The notes under the pieces were generated by a model. The model saw nothing but the letters and a program-made list of their open reading frames with translations, was not told the DNA's origin and did no database searches. From Streptomyces sp. SID14436 (GTDB taxonomy: Bacteria; Actinomycetota; Actinomycetes; Streptomycetales; Streptomycetaceae): DNA of 32,914 nucleotides. The translations under genes and the position numbers were made by a program. The stretch covers positions 1 through 32,914 of the forward strand of contig NZ_JAAGMD010000666.1 of assembly GCF_010548465.1 (NCBI RefSeq), in the 5' to 3' direction. Below, piece after piece: positions 10,461 to 16,822 of this stretch (within the stretch, counting starts at the first letter, position 1; each line of letters opens with the position of its first letter).

Positions 10461-11453
10461 ATGGAGTACACGCAGCTCGGACGCACGGGACTCAAGGTCA
10501 GCCGCCTCGTCCTCGGGACGATGAACTTCGGTCCGCAGACCGACGAGGCCGACAGCCACGCCATCATGGACGCGGCGCTCGACGCCGGTCTGAACTTCTT
10601 CGACACGGCCAACGTCTACGGGTGGGGCGAGAACAAGGGCCGCACCGAGTCGATCATCGGCAACTGGTTCGCCAAGGGCGGCGACCGGCGCGACAAGGTC
10701 GTCCTCGCCACCAAGGTGTACGGCAACATGGCCGCCGACGGCGACGCCTGGCCGAACCACGACAAGCTGTCCGCGGTCAACATCCGGCGGGCCGTGGACG
10801 CCAGCCTGAAGCGGCTGCAGACCGACTACATCGACCTGTACCAGTTCCACCACATCGACCGCAGCACCCCCTTCGAGGAGATCTGGCAGGCGATCGACGT
10901 CCTCATCCAGCAGGGCAAGATCCTCTACGTCGGCTCCTCCAACTTCCCCGGCTACAAGATCGCCCAGGCCAACGAGATCGCGGCCCGGCGCGGCGGCACC
11001 ATCGGCCTGGTCAGTGAGCAGTGCCTGTACAACCTCGCCGAGCGGCGCGCCGAGATGGAGGTCGTCCCGGCGGCACAGGAGTACGGCCTCGGCGTCATCC
11101 CCTGGTCGCCGCTGCACGGCGGCCTGCTGGGCGGGGTGCTCAAGAAGCAGGCGGAGGGCGGGCGCCGGGCGTCGGGCCGGGCCGCGGACTTCCTCGCCGA
11201 CCCCGCCTCGCGGGCGCAGATCCAGGCGTACGAGGACCTCCTCGACAAGCACGGCATCGCCCCCGGCGAGGCCGCCCTGGCCTGGCTGCTCACCCGGCCC
11301 GGCGTGACCGGACCGATCGTCGGCCCGCGCACCGCGGAGCAGCTCGAGTCGGCGCTGAGGGCGGTGGAGCTGGAGCTGAGCGAGGAGCTGCTGGCCTCGC
11401 TGGACGAGATCTTCCCGGGCCCGGGGCCCTCACCGGAGGCGTTCGCCTGGTGA
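10461..11453 (+). CDS. Aldo/keto reductase
   Basis: A 330-residue NADPH-dependent oxidoreductase with an (alpha/beta)8 barrel. The catalytic tetrad is visible as Asp48 and Tyr53 in FFDTANVYGWGE, Lys85 in LATKVYG, and His130 in YQFHHID. The C-terminal cofactor segment GVTGPIVGPRTAEQLESAL binds the NADPH phosphate and adenine. It belongs to the general-stress YajO/YhdN-like group; the substrate is unknown. ATG at 10461 follows a GGGGAG RBS. It lies downstream of the Uma2 remnant with a 43-nt gap, so it may share its transcript. Confidence 0.95.
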   Translation: MEYTQLGRTGLKVSRLVLGTMNFGPQTDEADSHAIMDAALDAGLNFFDTANVYGWGENKGRTESIIGNWFAKGGDRRDKVVLATKVYGNMAADGDAWPNHDKLSAVNIRRAVDASLKRLQTDYIDLYQFHHIDRSTPFEEIWQAIDVLIQQGKILYVGSSNFPGYKIAQANEIAARRGGTIGLVSEQCLYNLAERRAEMEVVPAAQEYGLGVIPWSPLHGGLLGGVLKKQAEGGRRASGRAADFLADPASRAQIQAYEDLLDKHGIAPGEAALAWLLTRPGVTGPIVGPRTAEQLESALRAVELELSEELLASLDEIFPGPGPSPEAFAW

Positions 11454-11473
11454 CACCCGTACGTCGGGGCGCG

Positions 11474-11505
11474 GGCGGCGGCGCTACTTGCCCAGGGCCG
11501 CCGCC
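11474..11505. terminator. Possible hairpin after the aldo/keto reductase gene
   Basis: 9-bp arms GGCGGCGGC and GCCGCCGCC around a 14-nt loop, between converging genes. The right arm falls inside the 3' end of the small minus-strand gene. The sequence is simple GC-rich DNA, so support is weak. Confidence 0.35.
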
Positions 11506-11573
11506 AGTGCCACGACGACGAACATCAGCATCAGCGCACCGGCCATGATCCGGTTACGGGTCTTCGGGTCCAC
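11484..11573 (-). CDS. 29-residue single-pass membrane microprotein
   Basis: Read on the minus strand from GTG at 11573 (RBS-like GAAGG 1-5 nt upstream), this encodes VDPKTRNRIMAG followed by ALMLMFVVVALAAALGK: a short basic N-terminus, one hydrophobic helix of about 18 residues and a final Lys. Length and composition fit the small hydrophobic proteins of Streptomyces with one membrane segment. It ends near the aldo/keto reductase gene and starts 10 nt after the thpR stop, so it is probably the last gene of a thpR transcript. The function is unknown. It is below the size limit of most gene finders. Confidence 0.6.
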   Translation of the reverse strand: MDPKTRNRIMAGALMLMFVVVALAAALGK

Positions 11574-11583
11574 GCCTTCGAGA

Positions 11584-12156
11584 CTAACCGGCCGCTCCCA
11601 GGGCGTGACGGGCGACCGCCTCGTAGCGGGGCTGCTCGCCCGGGACGCCCGACACCGGCAGGCTGCTGCGGACCAGGGCCAGCTCGGTCACGGTCCAGGC
11701 GGGGCCGCGGAAGCCGTCGAGGACGTCCAGGTGGGGCCGGACGTCGAGGTCGGTGCGGCTGCGGGCCAGGGTCAGGTGGGGGCGGTAGCGGCGGTGCTCG
11801 CCCATCGGGACGCCGGCCTTGCGGGCGGCGGCCTCGGAGCGTTCGGCGAGCAGCCGCAGGGTGCGCAGGTCGCCGTCGACGCCGGTCCACAGGGCCCGGC
11901 CCCGGCCGAACCGGCCGCCGCCGCCGAGCGCCAGCTCGAAGGGTTCGGTGCAGGAGGCGGCCCGTGCCAGACGGGCGTCGAGGTCCGGGACGAGGATGTC
12001 CTCGACCTCGCCGTAGAAGGCGAGGGTGAGGTGCCAGCCGGGCCGCCCGGTCCACCGCAGGGCGTCCGCGCCGGGCAGCGCCCGCAGCCGCTCGACCTCG
12101 GCGGCCAGCGCGCGGGTGACGTCCTCGGGGGGCAGCACGGCGGCGAAGAGTCTCAT
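11584..12156 (-). CDS. thpR: RNA 2',3'-cyclic phosphodiesterase (2'-5' RNA ligase family)
   Basis: A 190-residue protein of the 2H phosphoesterase superfamily. The two defining HxT motifs are WHLTLAF (His42, Thr44) and PHLTLAR (His127, Thr129), one in each half of the pseudo-symmetric fold. Family members hydrolyse 2',3'-cyclic phosphate RNA ends and can join 2'-5' ends in vitro. The N-terminus MRLFAAVLPP is typical, which supports ATG at 12156. No clear RBS is present. The small membrane-protein gene follows after 10 nt. Confidence 0.93.
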   Translation of the reverse strand: MRLFAAVLPPEDVTRALAAEVERLRALPGADALRWTGRPGWHLTLAFYGEVEDILVPDLDARLARAASCTEPFELALGGGGRFGRGRALWTGVDGDLRTLRLLAERSEAAARKAGVPMGEHRRYRPHLTLARSRTDLDVRPHLDVLDGFRGPAWTVTELALVRSSLPVSGVPGEQPRYEAVARHALGAAG

Positions 12157-12432
12157 GGGTCCAGTTTCGCGGGTGGGCCGGGGCCCGACGGCTTCATGGG
12201 TCTCTGGTGTGGATCACGCGGGGGCTCGGGCCGCGGCACCGCGCCTCGCCGCGTCGGCGTCGGCGGTCAGGGCTCCGGAAGACCCTCGGGCCGCCGCCGG
12301 GTCCTCTCCCGTTCGCGCGGCAGGGAGGGCCGGCCCCGGGTGGCCCGGGGCGGAGGGCTTCGGGGAGGGACGCGCCCGGGGGTGGCCCCGCGGACACCCT
12401 CCCGGTAGCCCTCCGGCAGGGGTCGGCAGGGG
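12157..12432. other. Intergenic region between thpR and the MFS gene
   Basis: 276 bp of GC-rich DNA with no credible gene. It must hold the end of the MFS transcript and the thpR promoter, but no clear -10 box or strong hairpin is seen. A direct repeat of GGCAGGGGTC occurs near 12414-12434. Confidence 0.5.
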
Positions 12433-13803
12433 TCAGGCCGCCACCAGCGTCTTCTCCCGCTCGCGCGGCACGAACCGCACCCGCGGGTGCCCGCCGTGCC
12501 AGCCGACGGTGAGACGCAGGTTGCCGAGCCGGGCCAGGATGAGGCCGATGACGGCCGCGGCGGCCACGGCGATCGCACCGCCCACGGCGAGGCCGATCCG
12601 GGCGCCGTAGGTGTCGGTCATCCAGCCGACGATGGGCGCTCCCACGGGGGCGCCGCCGAGGAAGACCATCATGTACAGGGCCATGACGCGGCCCCGGACG
12701 GCCGGGTCGGTGGACATCTGGATGCTGGTGTTCGTGGTGACGTTGACCGTCATCGCGAACAGGCCGATCGGGATCATGAGCAGCGCGAACATCCACATCG
12801 CCGGCGCCCAGGCGGCGACGATCTCCACGGTGCCGAAGGCGAGGGCGGCGAGGATGAGCAGCCGCAGGCGCGCGGTGCCGCGCCGGGCGGCGAGCAGGGC
12901 GCCGGCCAGGGAGCCGACGGCCATCAGGATGTTGAAGAGGCTGTAGGCGCCCGCGCCGCCCTGGAAGACGTCGTCGGCGAAGGCCGAGAGGTAGACCGGG
13001 AAGTTGAAGGCGAAGGTGCCGATGAAGCCGACCAGGACGATCGGCCACACCAGTTCCGGCCGCCCGGCGACATAGCGCAGGCCCTCCCGGAGCTGGCCCT
13101 TGCCGCGCTTGGACGGCGTGGCGGCGTGCAGTTCGCGGGAGCGCATCAGCAGCAGGCCGGCGATGGGCGCGACGAAGGACAGGCCGTTGAGGAGGAAGGC
13201 CCAGCCGGTGCCGACGCCGGTGATCAGCACACCCGCGACGGCGGGGCCGACCAGGCGGGCGGACTGGAAGTTCGCCGAGTTCAGGCTGACCGCGTTCTGC
13301 AGCTGGCGGGGGCCGACGAGCTCGGCGACGAAGGACTGGCGGGCCGGGTTGTCGACGACGGTGGCCAGGCCGAGCGCGAACGCGGCGACGTAGATGTGCC
13401 AGACCTGGACGCTGTCGGTGAGCGTGAGGACGGCCAGCACCAGGGAGGTGAGGGCCATCGCGGTCTGGGTGACGAGCAGGGTGGGGCGCTTGCGCAGCCG
13501 GTCGACGAGGACGCCTCCGTAGAGGCCGAACAGCAGCATCGGCAGGAACTGCAGGGCCGTGGTGATGCCGACGGCGGCGGCGGAGCCGGTGAGGGTGAGC
13601 ACCAGCCAGTCCTGGGCGATGCGCTGCATCCAGGTGCCGATGTTGGAGACGACCTGGCCGAGGAAGAACAGCCGGTAGTTCCTGACCCTCAGCGAGGAGA
13701 ACATGGAGGACTTGCGGGGGGAGCCGTCGAGGGCTGCCGGGGTGTCGTGGGTGTCTGGTGCGGGGGCGGAAGCTGCTCCGGATCCCGTACTCAAAGGGTT
13801 CAT
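12433..13803 (-). CDS. MFS transporter (MFS_3 / multidrug or enterobactin-exporter-like)
   Basis: A 456-residue major facilitator protein with about 12 hydrophobic segments. The N-terminus after a polar, Pro and Ala-rich stretch of 33 residues is FSSLRVRNYRLFFLGQVVSNIGTWMQ, the signature of the MFS_3 subgroup; the loop GVLVDRLRKRPTLL between helices 2 and 3 is the general MFS motif. It likely exports a toxic compound and is probably controlled by the MarR gene 87 nt upstream. The AAGGAG RBS touches the ATG at 13803, which is too close; TTG three codons later (13794) has 8-nt spacing and may be the true start. Confidence 0.92.
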   Translation of the reverse strand: MNPLSTGSGAASAPAPDTHDTPAALDGSPRKSSMFSSLRVRNYRLFFLGQVVSNIGTWMQRIAQDWLVLTLTGSAAAVGITTALQFLPMLLFGLYGGVLVDRLRKRPTLLVTQTAMALTSLVLAVLTLTDSVQVWHIYVAAFALGLATVVDNPARQSFVAELVGPRQLQNAVSLNSANFQSARLVGPAVAGVLITGVGTGWAFLLNGLSFVAPIAGLLLMRSRELHAATPSKRGKGQLREGLRYVAGRPELVWPIVLVGFIGTFAFNFPVYLSAFADDVFQGGAGAYSLFNILMAVGSLAGALLAARRGTARLRLLILAALAFGTVEIVAAWAPAMWMFALLMIPIGLFAMTVNVTTNTSIQMSTDPAVRGRVMALYMMVFLGGAPVGAPIVGWMTDTYGARIGLAVGGAIAVAAAAVIGLILARLGNLRLTVGWHGGHPRVRFVPREREKTLVAA

Positions 13804-13890
13804 CTCCTTGTTGCTACAGCGGGTGCTACAGCGCTTTCTGCGAGGGCGTCGCCGCGGCGGCGGTCTGCCGGTGGGGCCGCGGCGGCGGGC

Positions 13891-14328
13891 CTACAGGTGT
13901 GCGAGTTTCTCCAGCACGGGGGCGGCGGCGCGCAGTTTCGCCCACTCGTCCTCGTCGAGCCCCTCCACCAGCGTGGCCAGGAACGCGTTCCGCCTGCGGC
14001 GGCTCTCCGCAAGCATGGCCTCCGCCTGCTCGGTCTGCCGCACGACCTTCTGGCGCCGGTCGTCGGGATGCGGGTCCAGCCGGACCAGACCCTTGCCCTC
14101 GAGCAGGGCGACGATGCGGGTCATGGAGGGCGGCTGGACGTGCTCCTTGCGGGCCAGTTCGCCCGGGGTGGCCTGGCCGCAGCGGGCCAGGGTGCCGAGC
14201 ACCGACATCTCCGTGGGGCTGAGCGACTCGTCGACCCGCTGGTGCCTGAGCCGACGGGACAGCCGCATCACGGCGGAGCGGAGGGAGTTCACGGCGGCTG
14301 CGTCGTCGCCATGGCTGAAGTCCGGCAT
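13891..14328 (-). CDS. MarR-family regulator
   Basis: A 145-residue winged-helix regulator. The helix-turn-helix lies at about residues 52-76 (TPGELARKEHVQPPSMTRIVALLEGKGL) and the wing holds the conserved PDDRRQ. MarR proteins bind a palindrome as dimers and are released by small aromatic ligands or oxidants. It is upstream of and co-directional with the MFS exporter, a standard regulator-exporter pair. The ATG at 14328 lies 7 nt after a TACGCT -10 box, so the mRNA is probably leaderless, and a nested inverted repeat overlaps this promoter, implying autoregulation. Confidence 0.93.
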   Translation of the reverse strand: MPDFSHGDDAAAVNSLRSAVMRLSRRLRHQRVDESLSPTEMSVLGTLARCGQATPGELARKEHVQPPSMTRIVALLEGKGLVRLDPHPDDRRQKVVRQTEQAEAMLAESRRRRNAFLATLVEGLDEDEWAKLRAAAPVLEKLAHL

Positions 14329-14332
14329 GGTG

Positions 14333-14360
14333 CTTAGCGTAACTCATTACTCTCGCTAAG
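14333..14360. promoter_or_regulatory. Candidate MarR operator: nested inverted repeats
   Basis: Outer arms CTTAGCG (14333-14339) and CGCTAAG (14354-14360) enclose a second repeat GTAA-CTCA-TTAC (14339-14350). It overlaps the marR -10 element TACGCT (minus strand, 14336-14341), as expected for an autorepressor site. Confidence 0.6.
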
Positions 14361-14411
14361 GACCATCCGTGAGGCACGGAACCGGCCGTGACTCCGGCCA
14401 CTACCGTCCCG

Positions 14412-14431
14412 GATCACTCGTACGAGTGATC
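14412..14431. promoter_or_regulatory. 20-bp perfect palindrome upstream of the ribbon-helix-helix gene
   Basis: GATCACTCGTACGAGTGATC is a perfect 20-bp palindrome with no loop, so it suits a dimeric DNA-binding protein rather than an RNA hairpin. It ends 46 nt before the ribbon-helix-helix gene, and the AT-richer sequence CAATAC directly after it could be a -10 element. Confidence 0.6.
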
Positions 14432-14477
14432 AATACGGCGAAGGGGGCACACGAGGGCGAGAAGTGCGGCAACGCTC

Positions 14478-14666
14478 GTGTCCATGGGGACCGACGTGCT
14501 CAGCCTGCGGATCGATCAGGAGCTGCTCGAACGGCTCCGGGAGCATGCCGCCAAACGCGGCATGAGCGTCCAGGACTATGTCGTCCGGACGCTCCGGCGC
14601 GACGACTTCGACCAGCGGTTCCAGACCGCCGTCGAGGAGACGGAGCGGTTCTACGGGGTCACCTGA
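14478..14666 (+). CDS. Ribbon-helix-helix DNA-binding protein
   Basis: A 62-residue protein (60 residues if ATG at 14484 is used). DVLSLRIDQELLERLREHAAKRGMSVQDYVVRTL has the strand-helix-helix pattern of CopG/Arc-type antitoxin and repressor families: a polar strand that enters the major groove, then two amphipathic helices. The last 20 residues are acidic. Such proteins act as dimers or higher oligomers at palindromes, and a perfect 20-bp one lies just upstream. No toxin gene follows; the next gene converges. It is more probably a stand-alone autoregulator than half of a toxin-antitoxin pair. Confidence 0.85.
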   Translation: MSMGTDVLSLRIDQELLERLREHAAKRGMSVQDYVVRTLRRDDFDQRFQTAVEETERFYGVT

Positions 14667-14692
14667 GAACCTGAGACCCCGCAGAACCGCTC
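14643..14692. terminator. Bidirectional terminator overlapping the ribbon-helix-helix stop codon
   Basis: 18-bp arms GAGCGGTTCTACGGGGTC and GACCCCGCAGAACCGCTC with one mismatch and a 14-nt loop. The left arm lies in the last codons of the ribbon-helix-helix gene, so the end of the coding region doubles as the terminator. The purine permease gene converges from the right. Confidence 0.75.
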
Positions 14693-14711
14693 GCGACGAC
14701 GGCCCGGGCGA

Positions 14712-16163
14712 TCAGGTCAGGCCCAGGGCCGGCATCAGGTAGTAGAAGGCGAACACCGCCGACACCGCGTACATCGCCACCGGGACCTCCCGGCCGCGCC
14801 CGGCCGCCAGGCGCAGGACGGAGAAGGTGATGAAGCCCATGCCGATGCCGTTGGTGATCGAGTAGGTGAACGGCATCATCACCATCGTGACGAAGGCCGG
14901 GACGGCGATCGTGTAGTCCGCCCAGTCGATCTCCTTGACCGAGCCGGCCAGGATCAGGAAGCCGACCGCGAGCAGCGCCGGCGTGGCCGCCTGGCTCGGG
15001 ACCATGGTGGCCACCGGCGTGAGGAACAGCGCGACGGCGAACAGCGAGCCGGTGACGACGTTGGCGAAGCCGGTCCGGGCCCCCTCGCCGACCCCGGCCG
15101 TGGACTCGACGAAGGCGGTGGTGGCGGAGGAGGAGCTGGCACCGCCCGCGGCGACCGCGACGCCGTCGATGAACAGGACCTTGTTGATGCCGGGCATGTG
15201 GCCGTCGCCGTCGGTCAGCTTCGCCTCGTCGGAGACGCCCATGATCGTGCCCATCGCGTCGAAGAAGCACGACAGCAGCACGGTGAAGACGAACAGCACA
15301 CCGGTCAGCACGCCGACCTTGGCGAAACCGCCGAACAGGCTGACCTCGCCGATCAGCCCGAAGTCGGGGCTGGCCACCGGGTTGCCGGGCCAGGTCGGGT
15401 CGGTCAGACCCCAGGAGGGGATGTCGGCCACGGCGTTGATGATCATCGCGACGACCGTCATGGCGACGATGGACAGCAGGATCGCGCCGGGCACCTTGCG
15501 CACGATCAGCGCGAGCGTGAGCAGCGCGCCGAGGACGAAGACCAGCACCGGCCAGCCGTTCAGGTGACCGCCGACGCCCAGCTGGAGCGGGACGGTGGTC
15601 TGGGCGGCGTCCGGGATGCGGGTGATGAAGCCGGAGTCGACGAGGCCGATCAGCATGATGAACAGGCCGATACCGATGGCGATGGCCTTGCGCAGGCCGT
15701 ACGGGACGGCGTTCATCACGCGTTCCCGCAGCCCGGTGGCGACCAGCAGCATGACCACGAAGCCGGCCAGCACGACCATGCCCATGGCGTCCGGCCAGGA
15801 CATCCGGGGCGCGAGCTGGAGCGCGACGACCGAGTTGACGCCGAGCCCGGCCGCGAGCGCGATCGGCACGTTGCCGATGACGCCCATCAGCAGGGTGGTG
15901 AACGCGGCGGTCAGGGCGGTCGCGGTGACCAGCTGACCGTTGTCGAGCTGGTTGCCGTACATGTCCTTCGCGCTGCCGAGGATGATCGGGTTCAGCACGA
16001 TGATGTAGGCCATCGCGAAGAAGGTGGCGAAACCGCCGCGGATCTCGCGGGCGAGGGTGCTGCCCCGCTCGGAGATCTTGAAGTAGCGGTCGAGGGCGCC
16101 GTACGCCGGGCCGCCCTCCGGGTGTTCCGGGGTGGGCGCCTTGGCGGGAGCCGACGTGGACAT
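14712..16163 (-). CDS. NCS2-family purine permease (AzgA-like)
   Basis: A 483-residue permease of the AzgA subgroup, which takes up hypoxanthine, guanine or adenine by proton symport. It shows about 13 hydrophobic segments and the subgroup motifs GGFATFFAMAYIIVLNP near residue 43, AAGLGVNS, DAMGTIMGVSDEA and the Ser, Thr and Glu-rich SSSSATTAFVESTAGVGEGARTG. ATG at 16163 is chosen because GAGG lies 6 nt upstream; the longer form beginning at 16175 or 16178 has no RBS. It is divergent from the DUF2530 gene. Confidence 0.94.
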   Translation of the reverse strand: MSTSAPAKAPTPEHPEGGPAYGALDRYFKISERGSTLAREIRGGFATFFAMAYIIVLNPIILGSAKDMYGNQLDNGQLVTATALTAAFTTLLMGVIGNVPIALAAGLGVNSVVALQLAPRMSWPDAMGMVVLAGFVVMLLVATGLRERVMNAVPYGLRKAIAIGIGLFIMLIGLVDSGFITRIPDAAQTTVPLQLGVGGHLNGWPVLVFVLGALLTLALIVRKVPGAILLSIVAMTVVAMIINAVADIPSWGLTDPTWPGNPVASPDFGLIGEVSLFGGFAKVGVLTGVLFVFTVLLSCFFDAMGTIMGVSDEAKLTDGDGHMPGINKVLFIDGVAVAAGGASSSSATTAFVESTAGVGEGARTGFANVVTGSLFAVALFLTPVATMVPSQAATPALLAVGFLILAGSVKEIDWADYTIAVPAFVTMVMMPFTYSITNGIGMGFITFSVLRLAAGRGREVPVAMYAVSAVFAFYYLMPALGLT

Positions 16164-16208
16164 GCGGGACCTCATCACCGGTGGTCTCGGAGCGAGACTC
16201 TTTGGCGT

Positions 16209-16237
16209 TTCCTACGAACAGAAGTGGTCAGAGACAA
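16209..16237 (-). promoter_or_regulatory. Candidate promoter of the purine permease gene
   Basis: On the minus strand TTGTCT (-35, 16237-16232) and TAGGAA (-10, 16214-16209) are separated by 17 bp. This leaves a leader of about 40 nt. The 11-mer over the -10 is shared with the upstream region of the secreted-protein gene at 19327-20205. Confidence 0.45.
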
Positions 16238-16321
16238 ACCGTTTCAGTATGAACATATAACGGCCGCTCCGCTATCTCCGCGCGTAGACGTGGCGTGCGC
16301 GCCGCCCGCGGCGGCCCCTCG

Positions 16322-16327
16322 TAGACT
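16322..16327 (+). promoter_or_regulatory. -10 element for the leaderless DUF2530 gene
   Basis: TAGACT ends 6 nt before the ATG at 16334 with no Shine-Dalgarno sequence. Confidence 0.55.
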
Positions 16328-16333
16328 GCCCGC

Positions 16334-16657
16334 ATGGAGAAGTGGACCCCCAAGCACGAGGCACCGGAGCCCCTGGAGGGCCCCGTGGTCGCCACCATCG
16401 TCGGCGGCACCATCGTCTGGTTCGTCCTCTTCCTGGTGCAGCTGCCGTTCTACGGCTGGTTCGACGACCACGGCAGCACCTGGTGGCTGTGGACCTGCCT
16501 GGCCGGCGGCGGGCTCGGCTTCATCGGCATCTGGTACGTCCGCCGGCGCGACGCCGCGATCAAGCGGGCGCAGGCCGCACGGGACGCAGCGGCGGACGGT
16601 GTGGCGGGCGGCGCGACGCGCGCCGACGGCCCCGCCCCGGCCGCCCCGGCCGACTGA
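16334..16657 (+). CDS. DUF2530 two-helix membrane protein
   Basis: A 107-residue protein with two hydrophobic helices, at about residues 19-40 and 53-68, joined by a short aromatic loop (GWFDDHGSTWW). Between them and the C-terminus sits the positively charged YVRRRDAAIKRAQ, which places the tail inside the cell. The start MEKWTPKHEAPEPLEGP is characteristic of DUF2530, whose function is unknown. It is divergent from the purine permease, a recurrent neighbourhood in Streptomyces as far as I recall. The last 25 residues are Ala, Gly and Pro-rich. Confidence 0.85.
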   Translation: MEKWTPKHEAPEPLEGPVVATIVGGTIVWFVLFLVQLPFYGWFDDHGSTWWLWTCLAGGGLGFIGIWYVRRRDAAIKRAQAARDAAADGVAGGATRADGPAPAAPAD

Positions 16658-16676
16658 CGCCCGGCCCCGGACGGCA

Positions 16677-16725
16677 CCCCTCCGCAAGCCCCTCCGCGAG
16701 CCCCCTCCGGAAGATCCCTCCGGGG
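16677..16725. repeat. Short tandem repeat of CCCCTCCG units
   Basis: Four imperfect copies of a 12-bp unit CCCCTCCGCRAG lie head to tail between the DUF2530 and P-type ATPase genes; the last is degenerate. The third and fourth copies can pair weakly, so the block may serve as a terminator. Confidence 0.5.
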
Positions 16726-16809
16726 GTCCCGTACGACCACGGCAGGACGCCTCTCCTTCCCAGGTCGGAAGTTGCGGGGGTTCGGTGGGTGAGCCGCCCG
16801 GACCGCACG

Positions 16810-16815
16810 TAACGT
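16810..16815 (+). promoter_or_regulatory. -10 element for the leaderless P-type ATPase gene
   Basis: TAACGT ends 7 nt before the ATG at 16823. GAGG inside this 7-nt stretch is too close to serve as an RBS. Confidence 0.5.
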
Positions 16816-16822
16816 CAGAGGC

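Noticed and set aside
12298..12322. Sequence resembling the MFS gene's last codons (CTCTCCCG-CGCGCGGCA)
   Set aside because: Only about 19 of 23 bases match and the surroundings do not; probably chance in GC-rich DNA.
12487..14337. Plus-strand frame of 616 codons opposite the MFS and marR genes
   Set aside because: Composition is that of a shadow frame; the opposite strand has intact transporter and regulator genes.
16164..16178. Longer start of the purine permease (16178 or 16175)
   Set aside because: No RBS upstream; ATG at 16163 has GAGG at 6 nt.
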